This document shows, in pieces, positions 1 through 4,403 of a DNA stretch of 5,235 bases. Source of the DNA: Nitrosopumilaceae archaeon (GTDB taxonomy: Archaea; Thermoproteota; Nitrososphaeria; Nitrososphaerales; Nitrosopumilaceae); the NCBI GenBank assembly GCA_030697975.1, contig JAUYOQ010000043.1, positions 1 to 5,235 of the forward strand, given 5' to 3'. Within the stretch, counting starts at the first letter, position 1. Each line of letters starts with the position of its first letter. The position numbers were made by a program, and so were the translations under genes. Under the pieces are notes generated by a model that made no database searches, was not told the origin of the DNA, and saw nothing but the letters and a program-made list of their open reading frames with translations.

Positions 1-1
1 A

Positions 2-94
2 ACAATAACAGGCCTTGAGATTTTGGCAAAAATAATTCAGCCGAAAATATTTGGCGAGCTTGACATTCCTCAAAATTCATTTAAGCAAATCTAG
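2..94 (+). CDS. C-terminal end of an unidentified protein (5' truncated by window edge)
   Basis: This is the only reading frame open from the window edge. It gives 30 residues ending in NSFKQI and a TAG at 92-94, while all other frames on both strands are interrupted within these 90 bases. Codon use (ATA, AAA, GCA, CTT, GAG) matches the other genes in the window. The piece has no recognisable motif; it is mixed hydrophobic and charged and looks like a soluble C-terminal tail. Its stop overlaps that of the membrane protein on the opposite strand through a shared CTAG at 91-94. The upstream sequence is needed for any family call. Confidence 0.5.
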   Translation, partial: TITGLEILAKIIQPKIFGELDIPQNSFKQI

Positions 95-570
95 CTCTTA
101 ATTTTGCATTCAAATGAAAGCGATTTTGTTGTAGTGTAATAGGTATAGCCCAGAATAGCTAACGCACCAAGTCGTAGTGGTGTTTCATAATTTGATAAAA
201 ATGCAGTTGCTATTCCCCCTATAGTACCAAATGTAGAGATTATTGCAAATCCTATTGGCCCACAGCTGCATGCGCCTGCTGATGCGCCAATAATAGAGCC
301 AAACAGGCCTCCGCCTATTTTTCGTGCCTGGTTGTGCAATGTTGTGATTCTATAGACGTTCATTGTGATTACGACGCCAGACAAGATAGATACTGCAACT
401 ATCAATGAAAATCCAAGTGTCCTGTCTGATGGAACATCCATGACAAGATATGGTTTTAGAAAAATATACTCTGAAACAATTGAAAGTGGAACAAACAACC
501 CAATTGATATTATTGCTGCCAGAACAAGATACTTGTGATTTGAAAAAACTAGCTTTAGTGTTTGTGCCAT
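91..570 (-). CDS. Four-helix membrane protein with a conserved-looking CSCG motif, function unknown
   Basis: The protein has 159 residues and no recognised family. Hydrophobic segments lie at about residues 14-34, 52-72, 88-126 (glycine/alanine-rich, probably a re-entrant or paired segment) and 131-147, so it is an integral membrane protein of about four helices. The striking part is residues 95-106, a small-residue run containing Cys101-Ser-Cys103-Gly-Pro inside or at the edge of a helix, plus a lone Cys155 near the C-terminus. A paired cysteine in a small membrane protein suggests thiol redox chemistry or soft-metal handling. The layout loosely recalls MerT-type metal transporters, but that is an inference without sequence proof. 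The ATG at 570 has no Shine-Dalgarno, and a TATA-like box about 29 bp upstream supports a leaderless transcript. It is convergent with the gene fragment at 2-94. Confidence 0.8.
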   Translation of the reverse strand: MAQTLKLVFSNHKYLVLAAIISIGLFVPLSIVSEYIFLKPYLVMDVPSDRTLGFSLIVAVSILSGVVITMNVYRITTLHNQARKIGGGLFGSIIGASAGACSCGPIGFAIISTFGTIGGIATAFLSNYETPLRLGALAILGYTYYTTTKSLSFECKIKS

Positions 571-595
571 TCTAAAGCAATGAATCGATTACACT

Positions 596-603
596 CTTAA
601 ATA
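596..603 (-). promoter_or_regulatory. TATA-like box for the CSCG membrane protein
   Basis: On the minus strand the sequence reads TATTTAAG, centred about 29 bp before the ATG at 570. An archaeal TATA box sits about 26 bp before the transcription start, so transcription would begin within a few bases of the ATG. This agrees with the absence of a Shine-Dalgarno sequence. Confidence 0.5.
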
Positions 604-620
604 CTTAGTATGGTCTTGTG

Positions 621-794
621 TTATTTTTTTCGTCTAAATAGATTTGCAAATTTTTGTACTGCAGAATCAAGTGGACATGATTCACCGCTTACTTGTGAAT
701 TGTGTTTGTGTTCATCAAATTTTTTCTTTGAATCAAAGACGGTATCGCATTTTTCACAATAAATCTTTGATGTATTTTTTGTGAATTCGTCCAT
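621..794 (-). CDS. Small C2H2-like zinc-finger protein (57 residues)
   Basis: The minus strand from the ATG at 794 encodes 57 residues ending at TAA (621-623). Residues 12-31 follow the C2H2 finger pattern closely: Cys13-X2-Cys16-X3-Phe20-X5-Phe26-X2-His29. The two aromatic core positions and the 12-residue Cys-His spacing are as in classical fingers. The last ligand is unusual: His31 comes only one residue after His29 instead of three to five, so His31 or the downstream Cys40 (in ESCPLD) would have to complete the site. The tail is basic (NLFRRKK), which would suit nucleic-acid binding. The gene lies 37 bp downstream of another C2H2 protein on the same strand, but has its own TATA-like box and a perfect palindrome just before the start. 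A role as a small DNA- or RNA-binding regulator is inferred; the target is unknown. Confidence 0.78.
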   Translation of the reverse strand: MDEFTKNTSKIYCEKCDTVFDSKKKFDEHKHNSQVSGESCPLDSAVQKFANLFRRKK

Positions 795-795
795 G

Positions 796-808
796 CTCTA
801 AATTAGAG
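796..808. promoter_or_regulatory. Perfect 13-bp palindrome, possible operator
   Basis: CTCTAAATTAGAG is a perfect inverted repeat (six-base arms around a central A). It lies one base before the ATG (794) of the 57-residue zinc-finger gene and just downstream of its TATA-like box. A protein bound here would cover the transcription start and block initiation, so a repressor operator is the natural reading, possibly autoregulatory. No second copy was noticed in the window. Confidence 0.4.
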
Positions 809-813
809 TGTGG

Positions 814-821
814 TATTAAAA
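814..821 (-). promoter_or_regulatory. TATA-like box for the 57-residue zinc-finger gene
   Basis: On the minus strand this reads TTTTAATA, centred about 23 bp before the ATG at 794 with no Shine-Dalgarno between them, consistent with an essentially leaderless start. The adjacent T5 run (minus strand, 818-822) could also serve as an oligo-T termination signal for the upstream gene ending at 832. Confidence 0.4.
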
Positions 822-831
822 ACAATTTTGC

Positions 832-1206
832 TTATAGGTAATGAATCCTCATATGCAGATTGTGCACTACCTCATATGGAGTCACATGGCCACAGTGGAC
901 ACATGAAAACATTTGACTTGTCGGTTTTGGAGTTCGTTCTATTGGCTTTCCTGAAATCGAGGTTATCGATATTGTGTTTCCCCTTGAGATTACGGCAAAG
1001 TTTCGTGATTCTCCAATAGAGTCCAAGAATTCTTTAATTGATGCTATTACCTTGTTTTGATCTATTGTTTCATTTTCATTAATTGGAGATAAGATGAATT
1101 CGTGGAGCTTTAATGAAGGAACGGCCCCTACCTGGTCTGATACGTGTACTACCAGCTCGTTTTTTATGGCCTCAACATCACGGCAATCTATTATAATCAA
1201 CACCAA
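832..1206 (-). CDS. Protein with C-terminal C2H2 zinc finger (about 124 residues)
   Basis: Residues 1-95 form a globular alpha/beta-looking region beginning with a hydrophobic strand (LIIIDCRD). They include a likely helix (about 52-64, VIASIKEFLDSIG) and a strand-rich stretch NFAVISRGNTISITSISG. A PT-rich linker (about 92-97) leads to a finger with exact C2H2 spacing: Cys102-X2-Cys105-X12-His118-X3-His122, two residues from the C-terminus. The usual aromatic core positions are not conserved, so it may be a variant fold. The start is uncertain because there is no ATG: TTG (1206), GTG (1203) and TTG (1200) are all possible. The TATA-like box at 1221-1229 best fits a leaderless start at 1200-1203. 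The protein architecture (unknown domain plus finger) suggests a sequence- or partner-recognising regulator; its role is not known to me. It is divergent from the 1287 gene. Confidence 0.8.
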   Translation of the reverse strand: MVLIIIDCRDVEAIKNELVVHVSDQVGAVPSLKLHEFILSPINENETIDQNKVIASIKEFLDSIGESRNFAVISRGNTISITSISGKPIERTPKPTSQMFSCVHCGHVTPYEVVHNLHMRIHYL

Positions 1207-1210
1207 AACT

Positions 1211-1220
1211 GACTGCAGTC
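1211..1220. promoter_or_regulatory. Perfect 10-bp palindrome between TATA box and start, possible operator
   Basis: GACTGCAGTC is its own reverse complement. It abuts the TATA-like box at 1221-1229 and precedes the start codon cluster of the C-terminal-finger protein. Its position, where a repressor would block polymerase loading, matches the palindrome in front of the neighbouring zinc-finger gene, although the two sequences differ. A 10-bp palindrome can arise by chance, so confidence is modest. Confidence 0.3.
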
Positions 1221-1229
1221 TATATTTTA
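1221..1229 (-). promoter_or_regulatory. TATA-like box for the 124-residue zinc-finger gene
   Basis: The minus strand reads TAAAATATA. Its centre lies about 22-25 bp before the GTG at 1203 and TTG at 1200, which favours one of these as the real start on a leaderless transcript. Confidence 0.45.
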
Positions 1230-1255
1230 GTCTTAGAATAAATTCAAATTTTTCC

Positions 1256-1263
1256 TAAAATTT
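1256..1263 (+). promoter_or_regulatory. TATA-like box for the 1287-2571 operon
   Basis: TAAAATTT on the plus strand is centred about 27 bp before the ATG at 1287. There is no Shine-Dalgarno in front of that ATG, so the operon mRNA is probably leaderless. The region is very AT-rich, which limits certainty on the exact box. It shares an 80-bp divergent intergenic region with the zinc-finger gene. Confidence 0.4.
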
Positions 1264-1286
1264 TTTTTGAAAAGCTATATTCATGT

Positions 1287-1691
1287 ATGATATTAACCAT
1301 ATTTGTGGCAGAATCAGAAACTTTTGGAGTTGAGAGCGGATATGGAGAAAAGGTAGTAGAATGGCTCAACGACGAGGCAAAAAAGCAAGGAAAAAAGTTT
1401 GAGGCAAGGCTATATGATTATGAGGTTACGACGCAGAATTTTGGATCATTTGAGATGTTTTCATGGATTGGCGATGTAAACGCTGCAAGAGAGCTAGTTG
1501 TAAGGGCAAGCAATCGATTCAAAATAAAAGTCATTGAAGGCAGCTACAAGCCTAAGGAAAGAATATTCAAGACAAAAAAGTCAGACTATGCCATGGTAAG
1601 GCGAGGCGACAAAGTTATAGGCCATCTAGAATTTGAAGCACCAATGCTGGGTTCGTCCAAATGGAAATTAAAAGTAGAGGAAAGGAGATAG
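1287..1691 (+). CDS. Unrecognised 134-residue soluble protein, first gene of an operon with a dehydrogenase
   Basis: I do not recognise this family. The protein starts with a hydrophobic strand (MILTIFVAE), followed by a glycine-containing turn and a helix at about 20-35 (EKVVEWLNDEAKKQG). Next come a strand FEARLYDYEV, a second helix at about 63-77 (DVNAARELVVRASNRF), a strand KIKVIEGSY, and a lysine-rich C-terminal part with a probable beta hairpin (YAMVRRGDKVIGHLEFE). This is an alpha/beta fold with no membrane segment, signal peptide or cysteine. The ATG at 1287 has a TATA-like box about 27 bp upstream and no Shine-Dalgarno. The stop is four bases before the ATG of the beta-hydroxyacid dehydrogenase, whose Shine-Dalgarno lies inside the last codons of this gene, so the two are co-transcribed and probably translationally coupled. 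A role linked to that enzyme is inferred only from this arrangement. Confidence 0.85.
   Translation: MILTIFVAESETFGVESGYGEKVVEWLNDEAKKQGKKFEARLYDYEVTTQNFGSFEMFSWIGDVNAARELVVRASNRFKIKVIEGSYKPKERIFKTKKSDYAMVRRGDKVIGHLEFEAPMLGSSKWKLKVEERR
1684..1687 (+). promoter_or_regulatory. Shine-Dalgarno (GGAG) for the beta-hydroxyacid dehydrogenase
   Basis: GGAG lies eight bases before the ATG at 1696, within the final codons of the preceding gene (stop at 1689-1691). It fixes the start of the dehydrogenase and shows that this gene is read from within an operon, unlike the leaderless first genes nearby. Confidence 0.7.
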
Positions 1692-1695
1692 TGGT

Positions 1696-2571
1696 ATGAC
1701 CAGAGTTGGAATTATTGGCACAGGTATGCTTGGCAGTGCTGTTGGCATACACCTCTTGGATTCGGGATTTGAGTTAACTGCATACAATAGAACAAAAAGC
1801 AAAACAGACGAGCTTGCAAAAAAAGGAGCCAGAGTCGTTGATTTTCCAAAGGACGTTGCAAAATCATCAGATGTTGTAATTACTATAGTAAAAAATGCAG
1901 ATGCCGTAAAGGATGTGTCGTTTGGAAATAACGGCATTGTAGAAGGAAGTCATGACGGCCTGATTGTAGCCGATATGAGCACAATAAATCCAGTGGAATC
2001 AAAAATTATCGCAAAAAAGTTTTCAGAGCATGGCATAACTATGCTTGATACTCCTGTCATGGGAGGACCAAATGTTGCAATTGACGGCAAGCTGGTAATG
2101 ATGGCCTCTGGAAATAAAACAATTTTTGAAAAACACCGCAAGGTCTTTGATACCATATCAAATCAGATATTTTTTCTTGGAGAAGTTGGTACAGCTCACG
2201 CCGTAAAGCTTGCAATGAATATCCAGATAGCACTGCTTGCACTTGCCATTTCTGAAGGAATAACGCTTGCAAGGGGCGCAAATGTAGATCCTGAGATATT
2301 TTTGAAGATACTAAATTCAACTTATTTTAAGACGGGGATGAGTGAAAACAAGGCATACAAGATGATAAAGGGCAGCTTTGAGCCGACATTTACCCTGACT
2401 AACCTAAAAAAGGATCTAGATACGATAAATGAGGCTGCAATGGCTTTTGGCGTCAGTCTTCCAATCAGTGCAAAGGCAAATGAAATTTTTCAAAAAGCAG
2501 TTGATGCAGGATTTGGAGATTTGGATTATACGGCGATTTTAGCTTATATCAAGCAATTAAAACAAAAATAA
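1696..2571 (+). CDS. NAD(P)-dependent beta-hydroxyacid dehydrogenase (3-hydroxyisobutyrate dehydrogenase / semialdehyde reductase family)
   Basis: At 291 residues this matches the family's usual length of 290-300. Residues 1-33 form the start of a Rossmann fold with GTGMLG (8-13), and the second strand ends in Asn31-Arg32-Thr33, which in relatives such as glyoxylate/succinic semialdehyde reductases favours NADPH. The substrate loop DTPVMGG is at 118-124. The catalytic lysine is Lys171, with Asn175 four residues later (KLAMN). The C-terminal all-helical domain includes the NLKKDL segment (236-241) that contacts the cofactor. Family members oxidise 3-hydroxyacids or reduce the matching semialdehydes in the cytoplasm. 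In an archaeon using the 3-hydroxypropionate/4-hydroxybutyrate cycle a role in semialdehyde reduction is conceivable, but the substrate cannot be read from sequence. It is second in an operon with the 134-residue protein. Confidence 0.92.
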   Translation: MTRVGIIGTGMLGSAVGIHLLDSGFELTAYNRTKSKTDELAKKGARVVDFPKDVAKSSDVVITIVKNADAVKDVSFGNNGIVEGSHDGLIVADMSTINPVESKIIAKKFSEHGITMLDTPVMGGPNVAIDGKLVMMASGNKTIFEKHRKVFDTISNQIFFLGEVGTAHAVKLAMNIQIALLALAISEGITLARGANVDPEIFLKILNSTYFKTGMSENKAYKMIKGSFEPTFTLTNLKKDLDTINEAAMAFGVSLPISAKANEIFQKAVDAGFGDLDYTAILAYIKQLKQK

Positions 2572-2586
2572 TGTTGCAGAATGTGA

Positions 2587-2604
2587 TTTTTACTAACTCT
2601 TTTT
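2587..2604 (+). terminator. Possible oligo-T terminator after the dehydrogenase operon
   Basis: Two T5 runs (2587-2591 and 2600-2604) follow the stop at 2571 with no hairpin. Archaeal transcription commonly ends at such oligo-T stretches. The second run merges into the TATA-like box of the next gene, so this is a tentative call. Confidence 0.3.
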
Positions 2605-2608
2605 AAAA
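2601..2608 (+). promoter_or_regulatory. TATA-like box for the short-chain dehydrogenase
   Basis: TTTTAAAA is centred about 25 bp before the ATG at 2630, and no Shine-Dalgarno precedes that ATG. The gene is therefore probably transcribed on its own as a leaderless mRNA rather than as a third member of the upstream operon. Confidence 0.55.
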
Positions 2609-2629
2609 TGCCTATACCCATTTACTAGT

Positions 2630-3391
2630 ATGCGATTAAAGGACAAAGTTGCGATAGTGACAGGTGCCTCAAGTGATATTGGCGCAAGTATTGTAAAGCG
2701 ATTTGTCGATGAAGGTGCCAGAGTTATTTTGCTTGGACGAGATTTGGAATCACTAGAGAAAACGCAAAACTCTGTCTCCAAAAAAAACGCTACAGTTTCA
2801 ATGTCTTGTGATATTACAAATGAGTCACATGTGCTTCAGACAATTGACCAAATAGCTGCTACTTATGGCAGGATTGATATTTTAGTAAACAATGCGGGTG
2901 CAATCAACGATCCTGTCCATTTCCATGAGATGTCAGATTCTGATATTATGAATTTGATAAACGTGAACATGCTTGGAGTCTTCAAGATGACAAAAGCTGT
3001 TCTAGTAAAGATGCTTGAAAGAAAGGGAGGCTGCATTGTCAACATTGGCTCGATTTCAAGTGAGCGTGCAATTCCAAAGGTGCATCTTGCTGTTTATTCT
3101 GCGACAAAAGCTGCAGTTTCAATGTTTACAAAAGCGATTGCAGTAGAATACGCTCGAAAAAATATCCGATGCAACTGCATCAATCCAGGAATTATCAAGT
3201 CAGGAATGATAAAGCCCTACCTTGATGATCCTGAGGCAAGAAAGGTTTTAGAAAACAGGCAGCCGCTAAATCGAATTGGCGAGCCTGTTGATGTTGCAAA
3301 TGCCGCAGTCTATTTAGCTTCAGATGAAGCAAATTGGGTTACAGGAATTATTCTCAACATTGATGGCGGCAAGTCAGCGTCTGAGGGCTAG
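2630..3391 (+). CDS. Short-chain dehydrogenase/reductase, FabG-like (3-oxoacyl reductase type)
   Basis: This 253-residue protein has the classical SDR length and motif order. The cofactor motif TGASSDIG (11-18) carries Asp16 where most members have glycine. Arg37 after the second strand suggests NADPH. Asp61 (CDIT) would contact adenine. NNAG is at 87-90 and the catalytic Asn113 lies in INVNMLG. The active-site serine is Ser141 or Ser143 (NIGSISS), with Tyr156 and Lys160 in YSATK. The INPG motif at 184-187 and a C-terminal NIDGG at 243-247 are typical of the 3-oxoacyl-[ACP] reductase / 3-hydroxyacyl-CoA type. Archaea lack standard fatty-acid synthesis, so the substrate is more likely a CoA ester, sugar or alcohol; it cannot be decided here. 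The start has a TATA-like box 25 bp upstream. The stop overlaps the DUF99 stop by four bases. Confidence 0.92.
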   Translation: MRLKDKVAIVTGASSDIGASIVKRFVDEGARVILLGRDLESLEKTQNSVSKKNATVSMSCDITNESHVLQTIDQIAATYGRIDILVNNAGAINDPVHFHEMSDSDIMNLINVNMLGVFKMTKAVLVKMLERKGGCIVNIGSISSERAIPKVHLAVYSATKAAVSMFTKAIAVEYARKNIRCNCINPGIIKSGMIKPYLDDPEARKVLENRQPLNRIGEPVDVANAAVYLASDEANWVTGIILNIDGGKSASEG

Positions 3392-3960
3392 TTCAAGAGT
3401 ATTGTTTTTGCCAAAAGCTGTGCAACTCGCAGCGGTTCTGGTATCGAGCCTTGCAAAGTTAAATCATTTAAGAGCATGCTAGCATCTTCTACCGTACAGC
3501 CTTCATTTCTTATGTAAATTTGGCTTGATGTACCTAACGTAACTTTATGGCGCGGGCCCAATTTTTTGTAGGCTTGTAATTTTGTTTCATATGAGTTTGG
3601 AAAATGCTGTTTTATCGCCTCTTCAATTCCTGACGAGTCTTGATACGTTACACCAATGACAGGCAGATTTAGCGAGTTTGAAATTTTTTTGACATCTACA
3701 ATGTTATACATTGAGATAATTATTCCTGAAATAAGCAAATAGCTAATGTCCTGCCTGTCTAGTTTTTGATACATTTGCAAAATCTCATCTGTTGCGTCGT
3801 TTCCTTCAAGGGTAGCTTTGCCAAATACAAAGCCGTCAATTATAAAATCACGCCGCATGACAACACCTGCAAGTATGGATTTTTTTGAGTTTTGAGAAAA
3901 GCTTTCTGCTATGGCTAATCCTCTAAGGCCCTTTTTTTCAAGATGAAGATGCTTTATCAT
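3388..3960 (-). CDS. DUF99 / endonuclease dU family protein
   Basis: This 190-residue protein is recognised from several DUF99 (UPF0215) landmarks in order. They are a basic N-terminus leading into GLRGLAIAESF (11-21), the DGFVFGKATLEGNDAT block (42-57), SMYNIVD (83-89), LPVIGVTY (99-106) and the strongly diagnostic IPEPLRVAQLLA (173-184) near the C-terminus. The family is archaeal, has an RNase-H/endonuclease-V-like fold, and has been named for cleavage of deoxyuridine-containing DNA, which would make it a nucleic-acid repair enzyme. As I recall, many members have an acidic pair in the first strand (IDDG-like); here the sequence is IAES, leaving Glu19, so catalytic activity is not assured. 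The ATG at 3960 has a good Shine-Dalgarno (GAGG, seven bases away), and its start lies within the 41-residue membrane peptide gene, suggesting translational coupling. Confidence 0.87.
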   Translation of the reverse strand: MIKHLHLEKKGLRGLAIAESFSQNSKKSILAGVVMRRDFIIDGFVFGKATLEGNDATDEILQMYQKLDRQDISYLLISGIIISMYNIVDVKKISNSLNLPVIGVTYQDSSGIEEAIKQHFPNSYETKLQAYKKLGPRHKVTLGTSSQIYIRNEGCTVEDASMLLNDLTLQGSIPEPLRVAQLLAKTILLN

Positions 3961-4063
3961 TTTTCTTCCTCAGATATTTTTGATACACAAGACCTGAAAT
4001 GACTGCTACCATGGCTGTAATTGCAGACCAGATGACAAAGGAAATAACGCTAGATTCATCCAT
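3938..4063 (-). CDS. 41-residue single-helix membrane peptide, upstream of and overlapping DUF99
   Basis: The minus strand from the ATG at 4063 encodes 41 residues ending at TGA (3938-3940). An acidic N-terminus (MDESS) precedes one hydrophobic helix at about residues 7-27 (FVIWSAITAMVAVISGLVY). A basic tail follows (QKYLRKKNDK), so by the positive-inside rule the C-terminus faces the cytoplasm. A TATA-like box is centred 26 bp before this ATG, the exact spacing for a leaderless transcript. The following DUF99 gene instead uses a Shine-Dalgarno inside this frame, as internal operon genes do in this window. This promoter geometry is the main support that the small frame is a real gene. It overlaps DUF99 by 23 bases. 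No family is recognised; it could be a membrane anchor or partner for the DUF99 protein, which is inference. Confidence 0.6.
   Translation of the reverse strand: MDESSVISFVIWSAITAMVAVISGLVYQKYLRKKNDKASSS
3968..3971 (-). promoter_or_regulatory. Shine-Dalgarno (GAGG) for the DUF99 gene
   Basis: GAGG on the minus strand lies seven bases before the ATG at 3960. It confirms that start and indicates translation from within a longer mRNA that begins upstream of the 41-residue membrane peptide. Confidence 0.6.
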
Positions 4064-4085
4064 AGACTCAAGCTACGCATTTAGG

Positions 4086-4093
4086 TATTATAA
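4086..4093 (-). promoter_or_regulatory. TATA-like box for the membrane peptide-DUF99 transcript
   Basis: The minus strand reads TTATAATA, centred 26 bp before the ATG at 4063. This is one of the best-placed archaeal TATA boxes in the window and predicts a leaderless start exactly at the 41-residue gene. Confidence 0.6.
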
Positions 4094-4124
4094 CATAAGT
4101 CTTTGAAAAAGCAGATGATTTTGG

Positions 4125-4133
4125 AATAAAATA
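4125..4133 (+). promoter_or_regulatory. TATA-like box for the CCHC-motif protein
   Basis: AATAAAATA is centred about 19 bp before the ATG at 4148 and about 31 bp before the in-frame ATG at 4160. The spacing is short for the first start and would give a leader of about five bases for the second, so the true start of the downstream gene may be codon 5. Confidence 0.4.
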
Positions 4134-4147
4134 AATACATTTAGCAT

Positions 4148-4366
4148 ATGCCAGATGTTATGCCAGAGATAGTTTGTGAGGTCTGTGGGAAACGGATGTT
4201 CCATGAAAACGCAGACACTCTGAAAATCGAGGATGCAGTACACAAAAAGTTCTGTCGTAAAGATGGCGGATCATACAGCTATATGCATCGAGATCAACAG
4301 CATAACACTCCAATGGATGCTGAAAGAGAAGTTGATACAGATGGCAAGCCTGTCTTAAAGAGATAA
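4148..4366 (+). CDS. Small CCHC-type metal-binding protein (72 residues)
   Basis: No named family is recognised. The N-terminal half carries a likely zinc site: Cys10-X2-Cys13 in a knuckle (CEVCGK), then His32-X3-Cys36, giving a C-X2-C-X18-H-X3-C pattern; His19 is an alternative ligand. Residues 37-72 are polar, with two histidines, an acidic patch (DAEREVDTDG) and a basic end (KPVLKR), and look largely disordered. Zinc knuckles of this kind are common in small archaeal proteins that bind nucleic acid or other proteins, but no specific role can be assigned. Two starts are possible, ATG 4148 or ATG 4160 (codon 5); neither has a Shine-Dalgarno. It is divergent from the membrane peptide-DUF99 transcript and followed after 37 bp by the geranylgeranyl reductase gene, which appears to have its own promoter. 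Confidence 0.8.
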   Translation: MPDVMPEIVCEVCGKRMFHENADTLKIEDAVHKKFCRKDGGSYSYMHRDQQHNTPMDAEREVDTDGKPVLKR

Positions 4367-4372
4367 ATTTCA

Positions 4373-4381
4373 TTTTATATT
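4373..4381 (+). promoter_or_regulatory. TATA-like box for the geranylgeranyl reductase gene
   Basis: TTTTATATT is centred 27 bp before the TTG at 4404, which supports a leaderless transcript beginning at that unusual start codon. The T-rich stretch 4367-4384 may also end transcription of the preceding small gene. Confidence 0.55.
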
Positions 4382-4403
4382 TTAGAAGTTCCTGAATTAA
4401 GAG

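Noticed and set aside
810..1019. Plus-strand frame of 69 residues
   Set aside because: It lies opposite the C2H2 protein gene (832-1206), whose zinc-finger spacing and AT-rich codon use mark it as the real gene; the frame has no promoter or motif of its own.
1261..1268. T8 run in the divergent region before the 1287 gene
   Set aside because: It lies between the TATA-like box and the start of the gene it would have to terminate, so it is more likely just AT-rich promoter DNA.
1668..2320. Minus-strand frames within the beta-hydroxyacid dehydrogenase gene
   Set aside because: They are antisense to a gene with all family motifs, and their low-complexity Ser/Thr/Phe- or Leu/Gln-rich translations are typical antisense shadows.
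2593..3045. Minus-strand frames antisense to the short-chain dehydrogenase
   Set aside because: They overlap a full-length SDR with intact catalytic residues and have no start signals.
4144..4151. GCATATGC palindrome spanning the start of the CCHC gene
   Set aside because: It is only eight bases long and expected by chance in AT-rich sequence; it is not at a typical operator position relative to the TATA-like box.
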